Counted from the first letter of the stretch, positions 8,974-18,208 are shown. The stretch is 64,000 nt of DNA from Aquirufa aurantiipilula (GCF_019923745.1 NZ_JAANOG010000003.1:1-64000), one strand, 5' to 3'. Made by a program: numbers and translations. Notes: generated from the letters alone by a model not told the origin.

Positions 8974-9852
8974 TTAGTCATTAATTTTGGCTAAATATAC
9001 TTCGAACATCAAAGGGGTGTAACCAGGTATGGTTCCTGAACCTGCTTGACCATATCCTAAAGTGGAAGGGAATACTAAAATAGCCTTTTCTCCCAAACGC
9101 ATTTTTTCAATACCTTTTTGAAAACCTTGAACCGTTTGAGTACCACCGATGGTCACAGATAGACTGTCTGTTTTCAACATATTTCCATCAAAAGCATAGC
9201 CATTTAGAAATCTACCGGTGTATTTAATTTTAACTACTTTACCTGTAGCAGGTAATTCTCCAGTTCCTTTCACTAGCTGAATAAAACGTAAACCTTCTGT
9301 TGTAGTCTCGGTCACATTGTATTTTCTAGCAGCAATAAACTCGTTGATATTGTCGGTCTGTGAACGAACCTTATACGATTTAATGGATACTGTCATGGGT
9401 GTATAAGCTGGAAGTCCAGGGAAATCTTGAGCCGTTCCTGGCAAAGCCATCACAGCTTGTTCTCCTTCACGAACAAAAGCCATTAACCGACTAAATACCG
9501 GATTCGTAAATCCATAGCGGTAAACATAAGGCGTATTTAACTTACGATCTGTACTATCCAAAACTTGGCCTGTTACCAAATTCGCAAATTCATAATGCAC
9601 TGAAAGCGTATCACCTTTAGTAGCCAACTCTCCAGTAGGATTACTTTTAGTGACTACATAATAAGCCCCATTTTCCATGGCAATTGGGCTTTGGCCTTGC
9701 TTAGAAAAATAAGAAGCAATCTGAGCTTGATTTTCTTTCGCTCTAATTTCATCCACCAATTCCACATTGCTTAAGCAAGCCCCCAAACCCAAAGTCAAAG
9801 CCAAAAAAGCACTAATTCTAACAAACATTCGATTGACCATCATCATATACAT
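8974..9852 (-). CDS. Two-domain FKBP-type peptidyl-prolyl isomerase lipoprotein (copy 2)
   Basis: Same architecture as its neighbours: signal peptide with lipobox LGAC, a diverged first FKBP-like domain (about 60-160) and a canonical C-terminal domain with FQKGIEKMRLGEKA and FPSTLGYG. The start is uncertain, since the first residues are MYMMMVNRM; the ATG at 9828 or 9840 would give a tighter signal peptide than 9852. First gene of the likely operon copy 2 - copy 1 - rdgB. A terminator lies between it and copy 3, so copy 3 is transcribed separately. Confidence 0.85.
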   Translation of the reverse strand: MYMMMVNRMFVRISAFLALTLGLGACLSNVELVDEIRAKENQAQIASYFSKQGQSPIAMENGAYYVVTKSNPTGELATKGDTLSVHYEFANLVTGQVLDSTDRKLNTPYVYRYGFTNPVFSRLMAFVREGEQAVMALPGTAQDFPGLPAYTPMTVSIKSYKVRSQTDNINEFIAARKYNVTETTTEGLRFIQLVKGTGELPATGKVVKIKYTGRFLNGYAFDGNMLKTDSLSVTIGGTQTVQGFQKGIEKMRLGEKAILVFPSTLGYGQAGSGTIPGYTPLMFEVYLAKIND

Positions 9853-9910
9853 TCACTAATTCACTCGATTTTATTCCATCCTAAACGAATAAGCATCCGA
9901 ATTCGTATGA

Positions 9911-9939
9911 AAAAAGAAATAAGGGGACCGAAATCCCCC
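9911..9939 (-). terminator. Terminator after FKBP copy 3
   Basis: On the minus strand GGGGA, loop TTTCGG, TCCCC, then TTATTTCTTTTTT. Lies a few bases past the stop at 9946. Confidence 0.65.
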
Positions 9940-9945
9940 TATCAT

Positions 9946-10809
9946 TTATTTTTTGTTCAATAATTCTACTTCAAATACCAAAACGGAGTTAGCTGGGATA
10001 GGACCACGCTCTTGATCTCCATATCCTAAAGCTGAAGGTATCACAAACACGCCTTTTCCTCCTTTTTTCAATAATGTCAACGCTTCGTTAAAACCAGGAA
10101 TCATTTGACCTAATGGCATTTCAGCTGCACTACCTTTATCAAATTCTTTGCCATCTAAGAAAGAACCGCGGTAATTTACTGTCCAAGTCTCTCCCATTTT
10201 AGCCGATGCACCAGCACCTGGGCTAAGGATAGAATAATATAAACCTGAAGCTGATTTCTGGAAAGTTTTACCCGATTTAGCTACATAATCAGCTATAACC
10301 TTAGGCTCTTGAGCTAATTTTCCAGCCGCCGCTTGCTTGTTTACAGCAGCTTCTTTTTCCATTTCTTTTTCAAATTCAGCACGAGATTGTACTTTCAGTA
10401 CTTTCACGGTGTATTTCAAATCAGAACCTGGCTTCAAGAATGGAGGAAGTGGTGCTTGAATGTTTTTGGTTAAGCTATCTATAGGCACCAAAATTGTAGC
10501 ACTATCTCCTAAAGCCAATAAACGTAAACCATTTTCAAAAGTACCTTTAAAAGAACCTGGGGCGTTATTAGGCGCTTGGATCATTCCTTTACCTGGTTTT
10601 CCTTCTTTGTATGTATCCTGTAAAACAGAATCAGTTGAATTTTTAATCACTAATCCAAAAGTAATGATGTCTCCATCTTTCAGCTTTTTGGCTTTGTCGT
10701 CATGACTGTGAAATTGAATTTTAACGCCGTCAATAACTTCGACTTTGTTTTGATTACATGCAGACAAAAATACGACTGCTGATAAAAGACCAATGAGTTG
10801 TTTACGCAT
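9946..10809 (-). CDS. Two-domain FKBP-type peptidyl-prolyl isomerase lipoprotein (copy 3)
   Basis: Third member of the array. Signal peptide with lipobox LSAC (Cys18), a diverged N-terminal FKBP-like domain (about 30-140), a charged alanine-rich linker around 145-175 (EFEKEMEKEAAVNKQAAAG), and a canonical C-terminal domain with DGKEFDKG, FNEALTLLKKGGKG and IPSALGYGDQERG. The linker sets it apart from copies 1 and 2. The 52 nt to nrnA hold no clear promoter, so it may be read through from nrnA. A terminator follows. Confidence 0.88.
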   Translation of the reverse strand: MRKQLIGLLSAVVFLSACNQNKVEVIDGVKIQFHSHDDKAKKLKDGDIITFGLVIKNSTDSVLQDTYKEGKPGKGMIQAPNNAPGSFKGTFENGLRLLALGDSATILVPIDSLTKNIQAPLPPFLKPGSDLKYTVKVLKVQSRAEFEKEMEKEAAVNKQAAAGKLAQEPKVIADYVAKSGKTFQKSASGLYYSILSPGAGASAKMGETWTVNYRGSFLDGKEFDKGSAAEMPLGQMIPGFNEALTLLKKGGKGVFVIPSALGYGDQERGPIPANSVLVFEVELLNKK

Positions 10810-10861
10810 GATTGTTTTGTTGAGACCGAAGTCTGTTATGGATTGTTTTAGATTGATTCGT

Positions 10862-11890
10862 TTATAAATTTTTAACTCGATTTATTTCAGAAAGATACAA
10901 AGGTAACACTTCTTGCAATTTTTCCTTCGCTCCTTCGATGGAGCTGGAAGAAAATCGACCACCTGAGGCATTTTTATGACCACCACCTTCAAAATACTTG
11001 GAAGCAAATTCATTCACCGCAAATGGTTCAATGGAACGGAAAGATAATTTAATACCATCCGGGCGCTGTATCAATAAGATAGCCCAAATAGCTCCTGCAA
11101 TCTGCAATCCATAATTTACGATTCCTTCGGTATCTCCTGCTTGTGAATTAAATTGTTTTTGATCTTCTTCCGTGATCCACATCAATGACAAATGATATTC
11201 AGGCAAATAATCCAAGCGGTTCGCTAAAATGTGTCCTAAAAAGCGTAAACGATCTAAGCTGGCCGAGTCAAATATATTTCGGTGAATAGCATTGGTATTA
11301 ACTCCTTTTTGAATGAGTTGAGCTACTACCTCATGCACGTGCGCTGTGGTGTTTGGATGTCTAAATGAACCTGTATCAGTCATAATCCCAGAATAAAGGC
11401 ATGAACCCATAGCTTCATTGATGCGAGCATCATCTCCCCATTCTTGAATCAAATCAAAAATCAATTCACAGGTAGATGCAGCAGTGGTTCGGTGATAATA
11501 ATAAGTGGCAAAATCTTCTGGATTTAAATGATGATCTATCACCACTTTGGTACCACGAGCCGACTTAATGGAATGACTTAAACCATGCAAACGTTGTAAA
11601 CCTGAAAAGTCCAAACAAAAAATAAATTCAGCCTCTTTTAATAAGGCTTCAATTTGAACCTTGTGTAAGGTATCTTCAAAATTTAGAATATGCTCTGCAC
11701 CTGGCATCCATTTTAAGTTGGCCGAAACAGCCGAGGGAACTACGACACTTACTTCTAAACCAAGTTGCAGTAAATAATTTTGCCAGGCTAATGATGAGCC
11801 GATGGCATCTGAATCAGGGTTAAAGTGTGTCGTGATGACTGCCTTTGTACCAGAGTTTAATTGTGCTTGAAGCGCCGAAATGGAAGACAT
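10862..11890 (-). CDS. nrnA: DHH/DHHA1 phosphoesterase, NrnA-type oligoribonuclease / pAp phosphatase
   Basis: Manganese-dependent phosphoesterase that degrades very short RNAs and dephosphorylates 3',5'-pAp in NrnA homologues. Motifs: FNPDSDAIGS near residue 23, a Asp in CLDFSG, the DHH triad in VIDHHLNPEDF, and the DHHA1 C-terminal substrate motif GGGHKNASGG. Length 342 fits NrnA. It is divergent from ndk, with facing promoters in the 72 nt gap. Confidence 0.9.
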   Translation of the reverse strand: MSSISALQAQLNSGTKAVITTHFNPDSDAIGSSLAWQNYLLQLGLEVSVVVPSAVSANLKWMPGAEHILNFEDTLHKVQIEALLKEAEFIFCLDFSGLQRLHGLSHSIKSARGTKVVIDHHLNPEDFATYYYHRTTAASTCELIFDLIQEWGDDARINEAMGSCLYSGIMTDTGSFRHPNTTAHVHEVVAQLIQKGVNTNAIHRNIFDSASLDRLRFLGHILANRLDYLPEYHLSLMWITEEDQKQFNSQAGDTEGIVNYGLQIAGAIWAILLIQRPDGIKLSFRSIEPFAVNEFASKYFEGGGHKNASGGRFSSSSIEGAKEKLQEVLPLYLSEINRVKNL

Positions 11891-11915
11891 AAATTTGATA
11901 ATGCGCCATAATAAA

Positions 11916-11947
11916 TTTGGGCGTTCGCAAAGTTAAAGATAAATTTG
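11916..11947 (+). promoter_or_regulatory. ndk promoter (-33 and -7)
   Basis: TTTG at 11916-11919, a 20 nt spacer, then TAAATTTG at 11940-11947, matching both promoter elements exactly. It ends 15 nt before the ATG at 11963 and covers the TTG at 11945 that would otherwise extend the reading frame. Confidence 0.82.
11928..11935 (-). promoter_or_regulatory. nrnA promoter -7 box
   Basis: The minus strand reads TAACTTTG, an exact match, 37 nt before the nrnA ATG. It lies inside the spacer of the ndk promoter, so the two promoters overlap face to face. Confidence 0.55.
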
Positions 11948-11962
11948 AATAAAAATTTTACT

Positions 11963-12382
11963 ATGCCTACAAATCGCACCTTTACTATGATTAAGCCAGA
12001 TGCTGTTGCAGATGGATTCACTGGGCCCATCATTCAGCAAATTGAGGCCGCGGGTTTTAAAATCATTGCTCTTAAAAAAGTACAATTAAGTAGTGAGGAA
12101 GCTGGTAAGTTTTATGCCGTTCATGCAGAGCGACCATTCTTCCAAAGTTTGTGTGATTACATGTGTTCTGGAGCCATCATTCCTATGGTCTTAGAAAAGG
12201 AAAATGCCGTGGAAGATTTCCGCACTCTAATTGGTGCCACCAATCCGGCTCAAGCTGCGGAAGGTACCATTCGTAAACAATTCGCTAGATCATTGGAATC
12301 CAATGCCATTCATGGTTCAGATTCAGATGAAAATGCAGCCATAGAAGGAGCATTTTTCTTTACTGAAAAAGAATTAGCCTAA
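11963..12382 (+). CDS. ndk: Nucleoside-diphosphate kinase
   Basis: Transfers the gamma phosphate between nucleoside di- and triphosphates through a phosphohistidine. Counted from the ATG at 11963 (139 residues), the active-site His is His117 in [12 protein letters not shown], and FTMIKPDAV near the start is typical. The frame is open to a TTG at 11945, but that codon is part of the promoter -7 box. The stop codon directly abuts the stop of the convergent glycosyltransferase gene, with no intergenic base. Confidence 0.97.
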   Translation: MPTNRTFTMIKPDAVADGFTGPIIQQIEAAGFKIIALKKVQLSSEEAGKFYAVHAERPFFQSLCDYMCSGAIIPMVLEKENAVEDFRTLIGATNPAQAAEGTIRKQFARSLESNAIHGSDSDENAAIEGAFFFTEKELA

Positions 12383-14041
12383 TTATTTGTGTTTAAAGAA
12401 TAGAAATCCATTCTCTTCTTTCATAAAACTGATGTTAGGATGGTATTTCATAGCATCATTTACGTCGTTTTTCATGATGAAATAACAGGGTCTATCCACA
12501 CGTTTCATTTGCAAGAGTGCTTCTCCATCTGGGGAAGCACTTTGTTTTTGAAAATACAAGAGATGAGCAAATGATTTAAAACCAACGGTTTCTATGTAAA
12601 CCTTCTGCCCCACTTTGGATTCGTAAAAGTCGATTACCGTTGCCTGTGTATAGCCCTCGATCTTTGGCACTACAATTCTCATATACAGCATAATAATTAC
12701 AATGCTAGAAATCATTAAGTAATGGATGCGCATGGCGTTTACAGCCCCTTTTCTAGCTACAGAATAGAGGATAGCTAAAGCAAATGCAATACCAATCAAT
12801 ATTTCAAAGCCCGACCAGTATACTGGCGCCTGCAAATTCCCTTGAACAAATTTGTCCTGAATCATGGGAATAAAGTCAAAGGAATGCGACCCAATGTAAG
12901 GAACGAGAGATAAGATAAAAGAAAAAAGTAGACCGATCACCAAAAGCCCTACACTGTACCATTTTTTCCAAGTACTGAAGCCCAACACCCAGTCATACAA
13001 AACCCGAGCAGAAAAAAAACTCAATGGGATCCAGCACATGGATGAATAATGGACGATTTTGGTTTTGACCAGACTAAATAAAATCAGAACTACCCAAAAT
13101 AGAATGCGGAACCAAACACTTAAATCACGCTCTTCCTTCGTAGCTAAATTCACCTCAGATTTTCTTGAAATTAGTGGACTAATTGCCCAAATAGAAATAG
13201 GGAAACAACCGAATAATAATACCAAGGCATGGTAATAGAAGGGTTGGCCATGACCTGCATCTCCGGTGGTTAATAAACGTATTTGATAGGCAAAAAAATC
13301 CGAAATAATTCCCGAGCCAAATTTCAAAGCGATGATTCCATACCAAGAAACAAAGAAAAGGATCGCGATGATGCTAACCCAAGTCAAAGCTTTCAACCAA
13401 GACATGAGTCGGCTCCATTCATGTCGATGCAATAAAAAATACACGACAGCAGTTAATCCCCAAATCAATAAAGCTACGGGACCTTTTGTCAATAAAGCCA
13501 AACCAATAAAAATGGCTGAAATCAATAATTCTTTTCCTGCAAAATTTTTCCAGTAGGACTGAATGAGGTAGTAGACTCCCAAAAATATCAAGAGATTGAA
13601 TAGAGGGTCAATGATGCCAGAGCTAGCATACACATGGGGTGTAATAGCAGCTAGGTAAGAAAAAGCCCACAAATGCCCCATTTTGGGAGAAAAATGCTTG
13701 GCTCCAATTCGATATAAGGTCAAAAGAGTCGCAATTCCAATAAGTGCATTAGGAAAGCGCGCGGCAAATTCCATGCTGGTCCATGCAGAATCAGTGAAAG
13801 TGCCAAAAAACTGAAAACTTAAGGCTTGGAGCCAAATAAATAAAGGAGGCTTCTCCCAAAAAGGCATAAAATTGATTTGCACACTGAGGTAGTCGCCCGA
13901 TTTAATCATTTCTCTAGCGGACTCAGCAAAATTAATTTCATCCCAATCAAATAAATGACTTGATCCCAAAAATGGAATATAAATGACAGCACCTAGGATG
14001 AACCAAAAAAGATAAGGTTTACGCAGAAGGAAGAGACTCAT
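12383..14041 (-). CDS. ArnT-like (GT39/GT83) membrane glycosyltransferase
   Basis: Polytopic inner-membrane protein with about 11-12 hydrophobic segments and a short soluble C-terminal domain. The first loop holds DWDEINFAESAREM, with the acidic pair seen in GT-C transferases of the ArnT/PMT type, followed by FWEKPPLFIWLQA. Such enzymes move sugars from polyprenyl phosphate carriers to lipid A or protein. The substrate cannot be told here. It overlaps the upstream PAP2 phosphatase gene by 23 bases, so the two are coupled, and a PAP2 enzyme acting on polyprenyl or lipid phosphates next to it suggests a lipid A or surface glycan modification pair. Confidence 0.85.
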   Translation of the reverse strand: MSLFLLRKPYLFWFILGAVIYIPFLGSSHLFDWDEINFAESAREMIKSGDYLSVQINFMPFWEKPPLFIWLQALSFQFFGTFTDSAWTSMEFAARFPNALIGIATLLTLYRIGAKHFSPKMGHLWAFSYLAAITPHVYASSGIIDPLFNLLIFLGVYYLIQSYWKNFAGKELLISAIFIGLALLTKGPVALLIWGLTAVVYFLLHRHEWSRLMSWLKALTWVSIIAILFFVSWYGIIALKFGSGIISDFFAYQIRLLTTGDAGHGQPFYYHALVLLFGCFPISIWAISPLISRKSEVNLATKEERDLSVWFRILFWVVLILFSLVKTKIVHYSSMCWIPLSFFSARVLYDWVLGFSTWKKWYSVGLLVIGLLFSFILSLVPYIGSHSFDFIPMIQDKFVQGNLQAPVYWSGFEILIGIAFALAILYSVARKGAVNAMRIHYLMISSIVIIMLYMRIVVPKIEGYTQATVIDFYESKVGQKVYIETVGFKSFAHLLYFQKQSASPDGEALLQMKRVDRPCYFIMKNDVNDAMKYHPNISFMKEENGFLFFKHK

Positions 14042-14654
14042 TAGTCGATTTTTTAAAGATAGTCAAATAATATACCAAGGCTGAGCTACAAACACCTATG
14101 ATAGCCCCGACAGCCGTATCGATGGGGAAATGCTGAAAAAGGTAAACCCGAGAAAGTGCTACGCCAGCGGCCAAAAAGGCAAATAAAACACCCCATGGGG
14201 CCTTTTTACTGGCCGTTGCCATCCAGAAAAACATAAACCAAGCTGCTGCAGTATGTCCGGAGGGCATGCTATTGAATTCATTGATGAATACCCCAGGAAC
14301 TGTGTACCAATCATAACTTTCATTTCTAAAATAGGCAAACGGTCGCAAGCTTCCAGCAAAAACAAAATGCTTGAGTGCTTGAGTGATCAATGTGGAAAGT
14401 AAATAGGATCCTAAATATGGCAAAACCCATTTTCGCTGTTTAAAGAATAAAAAAACAGCAAAGAGTAAGGGTAGAAAAACTTCAGCTAAACTGGTGAAAA
14501 AACGAAATACAAGATCTCCAATGGAGGAGTGATATTCATTTATCCATCGCATTTGATCAAAACGAGAAAAGGCTAAGGCATATACCCAAACAATGACTTC
14601 AAAGATAAGCCAAGCACGAATAAACGAACGAATAGAAGCAGGTATTTGATTCAT
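14019..14654 (-). CDS. PAP2 family membrane phosphatase
   Basis: Integral membrane phosphatase of the PAP2/LpxE/BacA-type superfamily. The three signature motifs are present: KHFVFAGSLRP (motif 1), MPSGHTAA (motif 2) and SRVYLFQHFPID (motif 3, with the catalytic His). Six membrane helices are apparent. It may act on lipid A phosphate, undecaprenyl diphosphate or phosphatidylglycerol phosphate; the sequence does not decide. First gene of a two-gene operon with the glycosyltransferase. Confidence 0.88.
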   Translation of the reverse strand: MNQIPASIRSFIRAWLIFEVIVWVYALAFSRFDQMRWINEYHSSIGDLVFRFFTSLAEVFLPLLFAVFLFFKQRKWVLPYLGSYLLSTLITQALKHFVFAGSLRPFAYFRNESYDWYTVPGVFINEFNSMPSGHTAAAWFMFFWMATASKKAPWGVLFAFLAAGVALSRVYLFQHFPIDTAVGAIIGVCSSALVYYLTIFKKSTNESLPSA

Positions 14655-14699
14655 GAATTCAAAGGTCGTAAGATTTTATCAAATTGTTCCAGCTTGGTC

Positions 14700-14729
14700 T
14701 TGCTGTTTCCAAAAAAATGACTAATTTTG
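14700..14729 (+). promoter_or_regulatory. Promoter of the yceD-rpmF-plsX-fabH cluster
   Basis: TTG at 14700-14702, a 19 nt spacer and TAATTTTG at 14722-14729. It ends 23 nt before the ATG at 14753 and shows that the longer reading frame from 14684 is not the real start. Confidence 0.8.
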
Positions 14730-14752
14730 CAATCCTTTTTACCCGAGAGACA

Positions 14753-15292
14753 ATGAAAGTATTGGATGCCTATCAGATACCCATCATTTCCCTAGAAGAC
14801 AAGTCGTACCGATATAGCTTTGAGGGCGGAAATGATTTTTTTGAGGCTTTTGAGCAGGAATGGGTACAAAAAGGCAAGTTTCAAGCAGAAATTGAGTTAA
14901 ATAAATCTGCTACGATGATTCAGGTTTTGATGAAGATCAAAGGCCATTTAAATTTAATTTGTGATCGATCCAATGAGGAATTTGAATTCCCCATTGATAT
15001 TCAGGAAAAGTTAATTTACAAATACGGGGATCATTTTGAAGACTTGGGTGATAATCTGTTTTTAATTGACAGAAAAGAGCCAAAACTTAATTTATCGCAG
15101 GATTTATATGATTTCATAGCTTTGCAAGTACCTATGAAAAAATTGCATCCTCGGTTTGTTAAACCGGAAGATGAATCAGCTGAAAATGAATTTTTATATA
15201 CCACTGCGAAAGATGCAGACATTCCTAAAACAGAGGAAGAAAGCATGGATCCGCGCTGGGCAGCATTAAAAAAATTAACAGACAATAATTAG
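14753..15292 (+). CDS. YceD family protein (DUF177)
   Basis: DUF177/YceD proteins are almost always encoded just before rpmF; the family is linked to 23S rRNA accumulation and ribosome assembly in other bacteria and plants. From the ATG at 14753 it has 179 residues, with a beta-rich core and the usual acidic end (KTEEESMDPRWAALKKL), which recalls the family signature DPRWAAL. It lacks the Cys-x2-Cys pair found in some members. The frame is open to 14684, but a promoter lies in between. rpmF starts 22 nt downstream. Confidence 0.88.
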   Translation: MKVLDAYQIPIISLEDKSYRYSFEGGNDFFEAFEQEWVQKGKFQAEIELNKSATMIQVLMKIKGHLNLICDRSNEEFEFPIDIQEKLIYKYGDHFEDLGDNLFLIDRKEPKLNLSQDLYDFIALQVPMKKLHPRFVKPEDESAENEFLYTTAKDADIPKTEEESMDPRWAALKKLTDNN

Positions 15293-15314
15293 AAATTAAT
15301 TCAATTTACATACA

Positions 15315-15503
15315 ATGGCACATCCTAAAAGAAAGATTTCAACCACACGCCGTGACAAAAGACGTTCTCACGATTTTAGCACTCCAAGACAATTATCTGT
15401 GGATAGCCAAACAGGAGAAACTCATTTATTCCACCGTGCACACGTTCACGAAGGAAACTTATTCTACAAAGGAAAGATGATCGTAGAAGGTTATTCTTCT
15501 TAG
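15315..15503 (+). CDS. rpmF: 50S ribosomal protein L32
   Basis: Small basic ribosomal protein, 62 residues, starting MAHPKRKISTTRRDKRRSHD as in the L32 family. It lacks the zinc-binding Cys pairs of some L32 proteins, as is usual in Bacteroidota. Sits between yceD and plsX, the most conserved context for this gene. Confidence 0.97.
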   Translation: MAHPKRKISTTRRDKRRSHDFSTPRQLSVDSQTGETHLFHRAHVHEGNLFYKGKMIVEGYSS

Positions 15504-15533
15504 TCTTATTTCTTTTGATCAAGGAAAAGAACT

Positions 15534-15601
15534 TATTTTTGCTAAAAGCGAAAATATCCCGTTAAAATGCTATTTTTTGACTAAATTTAATACTATTTTT
15601 G
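15534..15601 (+). promoter_or_regulatory. Two stacked -7 boxes before plsX
   Basis: TATTTTTG occurs at 15534-15541 and again at 15594-15601, 60 nt apart, in the 128 nt gap between rpmF and plsX. Both match TAnnTTTG, but neither has a TTG at 19-20 nt. The second is 30 nt before the plsX ATG. Confidence 0.4.
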
Positions 15602-15631
15602 CCTCAAGCTTTAGTAATTAAACATAATTAG

Positions 15632-16576
15632 ATGAAAATAGCGGTCGACGTGATGGGTGGAGATTTTGCTCCAAAAGCAGTTTTAGAGGGTATCCTTTTA
15701 GCACTTCCCAGTCTTTCCAATAATGAAATAATTCTAGCAGTAGGGCCTCGTGATATCATTCAAACCATTTTGGATGAGCATCAATACTCTGGAACGCAAA
15801 TTCAAATCATTCACGCAGATCAAGTGATTGAAATGGGTGAGCACCCTACCCGAGCTTTATCCCAAAAACCCAATTCCTCCATCGGAATTGGGTTTGGTCT
15901 TTTAAAGGAGGGCAAAGCCGATGTATTTGCTTCGGCTGGTAATACTGGTGCCATGATGGTTGGTTCCTTGTTCTCCGTAAAAACCATCGAAGGTATCCAA
16001 AGACCTGCCATTGCAGGTTTTGTTCCTCAAACGAATGGGAAATACGCTGTCATGTTGGACATTGGTGCCAACGCAGATTGCAAGCCAGAAATGTTGGAAC
16101 AATTTGCCTTACTAGGTTCAGTTTATTTTGAAGCTACTACAGGCATCAAAAATCCTCGAGTGGGACTAATTAACATCGGTGAAGAAGAACAAAAAGGTTC
16201 TATTTTAGCCCAAGCGACCCACGCTTTATTAAAAGCCAATACTAGCATTAACTTTATAGGTAATATTGAAGGAAAAGATTTCTTCAAGGGAAAAGCAGAC
16301 GTAATTGTGACGGACGGTTTTACGGGAAACATCATGTTAAAAATGGGTGAATCCATTTACAACATCATGAAAGACCAAGGGATGACCAATGAATTTGTCG
16401 AAAATACGAATTATGAAAAATACGGAGGTAGCCCTATCATCGGAATCAATGGCAATGTGATCATCGCCCACGGTGCATCAAGTCCGGTAGCCATTAAAAA
16501 TATGATTGGACTTTGCAAGTCCGTTGTGGAATCGAAAGTCTGCGAGAAAATCAAGGGCATAATCGAGAACAAATAA
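15632..16576 (+). CDS. plsX: Phosphate acyltransferase PlsX
   Basis: Makes acyl phosphate from acyl-ACP for PlsY, coupling fatty acid synthesis to phospholipid synthesis at the membrane surface. Starts MKIAVDVMGGDFAPKAVLEG, the family signature, and holds ASAGNTGAMM and the VTDGFTGNIMLKM motif. Length 314 is normal. Followed by fabH after 23 nt. Confidence 0.97.
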   Translation: MKIAVDVMGGDFAPKAVLEGILLALPSLSNNEIILAVGPRDIIQTILDEHQYSGTQIQIIHADQVIEMGEHPTRALSQKPNSSIGIGFGLLKEGKADVFASAGNTGAMMVGSLFSVKTIEGIQRPAIAGFVPQTNGKYAVMLDIGANADCKPEMLEQFALLGSVYFEATTGIKNPRVGLINIGEEEQKGSILAQATHALLKANTSINFIGNIEGKDFFKGKADVIVTDGFTGNIMLKMGESIYNIMKDQGMTNEFVENTNYEKYGGSPIIGINGNVIIAHGASSPVAIKNMIGLCKSVVESKVCEKIKGIIENK

Positions 16577-16599
16577 AAAAAGATTTAGGTTAAAGAAAC

Positions 16600-17601
16600 A
16601 TGACTCATAAAATAAACGCAGCCATTACCGGAGTAGCAGGATATGTACCGGACTATGTGTTGACCAACGAAGAGTTAGAAAAGTTAGTAGAAACTAACGA
16701 CGAATGGATTACCACTCGTACAGGAATCAAAGAACGTAGAATTCTGAAAGGCGAAGGGCTGGGAACTTCTTATATGGGAGCCAAAGCCGTTACGGACTTA
16801 TTGAAGAAAACCAATACGAAACCTGAGGAAGTAGATTTACTAATTTGTGCTACTGTTACTCCTGATTATTTCTTCCCTTCATGTGCCAACCTGATTTGTA
16901 AATCGGTGGGTATCCGCGAAACAGCTTCTTTTGATTTAGCTGCGGCATGTTCTGGCTTTTTAAATGCTTTAGGAACAGGGACCGCTTTTATTGAATCGGG
17001 GCGTTATAAGAAGGTAATTATCGTTGGAGCTGATAAAATGTCTGCTATCGTAGACTATACCGACCGAACTACTTGCATCCTTTTCGGAGATGGTGCTGGT
17101 GCAGTGATGTTGGAACCAAGCCAAGATGGAACAGGTGTACAAGATTTTATTTTAAAATCAGATGGAGAAGGATGCGAAAGTTTGATGCAAAAAGGAGGCG
17201 GAAGTGCATACCCTCCTACACATGAAACCATCGATCAAAAACTTCATTATATTCGCCAAGAAGGGCAATCTGTTTTCAAATTTGCCGTAACTCGTATGGC
17301 AGATATTTCTGCTGAAATCATGGAGAGAAACCAGTTGACAGGCGATGATATTGCCTACTTGGTCCCTCATCAGGCTAACAAGCGCATTATTGATGCCACT
17401 GCTAATCGCATGAACATCGGAGAAGACAAAGTGATGTTGAATATTCAGCGCTATGGTAATACCACGGCTGCTACTATTCCATTGTGTCTTTGGGATTATG
17501 AGAACCAATTAAAAAAAGGAGATAATTTAATTTTAGCAGCTTTCGGTGGAGGCTTTACTTGGGCATCAGCTTATGTAAAGTGGGCTTACGATCCGAAATA
17601 A
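16600..17601 (+). CDS. fabH: Beta-ketoacyl-ACP synthase III
   Basis: Condenses acetyl-CoA (or a branched acyl-CoA) with malonyl-ACP to start fatty acid synthesis. Catalytic triad visible: Cys117 in DLAAACSGF, His257 in VPHQAN and Asn287 in YGNTTAA. Length 333. It sits between plsX and efp (16 nt apart), in one transcription unit. Confidence 0.97.
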   Translation: MTHKINAAITGVAGYVPDYVLTNEELEKLVETNDEWITTRTGIKERRILKGEGLGTSYMGAKAVTDLLKKTNTKPEEVDLLICATVTPDYFFPSCANLICKSVGIRETASFDLAAACSGFLNALGTGTAFIESGRYKKVIIVGADKMSAIVDYTDRTTCILFGDGAGAVMLEPSQDGTGVQDFILKSDGEGCESLMQKGGGSAYPPTHETIDQKLHYIRQEGQSVFKFAVTRMADISAEIMERNQLTGDDIAYLVPHQANKRIIDATANRMNIGEDKVMLNIQRYGNTTAATIPLCLWDYENQLKKGDNLILAAFGGGFTWASAYVKWAYDPK

Positions 17602-17616
17602 TTTTACATTACATAC

Positions 17617-18180
17617 ATGGCAACTACAGCAGACATTAAAAATGGAATGGTTATCAAATACAACGATGACTTATTTTCCATTGTCGAATTTTTACACGTA
17701 AAACCAGGTAAAGGTCCAGCTTTCGTTCGTACGAAATTGAGATCCCTAACATCGGGTAAAGTGATTGACAATACGTTTAACTCGGGAGTTAGTATTTACC
17801 CAGTACGCGTGGAAAGAAGAAAGTTTCAATTCATTTATAAAGATGAATATGGCTATAACTTCATGGACAATGAATCTTTTGAACAAATTTTGCTTAACGA
17901 CAATTTAGTGGTGATGGCAGATTTGATGAAAGAAGGCCAAGAAGTAGAAATCTTAATTAATACAGAGAATGACGAGGCTATTTCTTGTGAATTACCTCCT
18001 TTCGTTGAATTAAAAGTAACTTACACTGAACCAGGCGTTCGTGGAGATACGGCTAACTCACCTAAAAAACCCGCTACCGTAGAGACTGGCGCTACCATCA
18101 CCGTTCCTATTTTTATCGAACAAGACGAAGTGATTAAAGTAGATACACGTACTTACGCATACGCGGAACGAGTAAAATAA
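17617..18180 (+). CDS. efp: Elongation factor P
   Basis: Relieves ribosome stalling at polyproline stretches. Three beta-barrel domains, 187 residues. The tip residue that is modified in other bacteria is Lys32 in KPGKGPAF. A lysine here means modification by an EpmA-like or aminopentanol-type route is possible, but no modification gene is in the window. Placed between fabH and accB. Confidence 0.96.
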   Translation: MATTADIKNGMVIKYNDDLFSIVEFLHVKPGKGPAFVRTKLRSLTSGKVIDNTFNSGVSIYPVRVERRKFQFIYKDEYGYNFMDNESFEQILLNDNLVVMADLMKEGQEVEILINTENDEAISCELPPFVELKVTYTEPGVRGDTANSPKKPATVETGATITVPIFIEQDEVIKVDTRTYAYAERVK

Positions 18181-18200
18181 ACAGCTTATCTCATTTTTAT

Positions 18201-18208
18201 TACATTTG
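18201..18208 (+). promoter_or_regulatory. Promoter -7 box before accB
   Basis: TACATTTG, an exact TAnnTTTG match in the gap after efp, 39 nt before the accB ATG at 18248. No TTG at the right distance. It overlaps the longer reading frame from 18206, supporting the later start. Confidence 0.5.
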
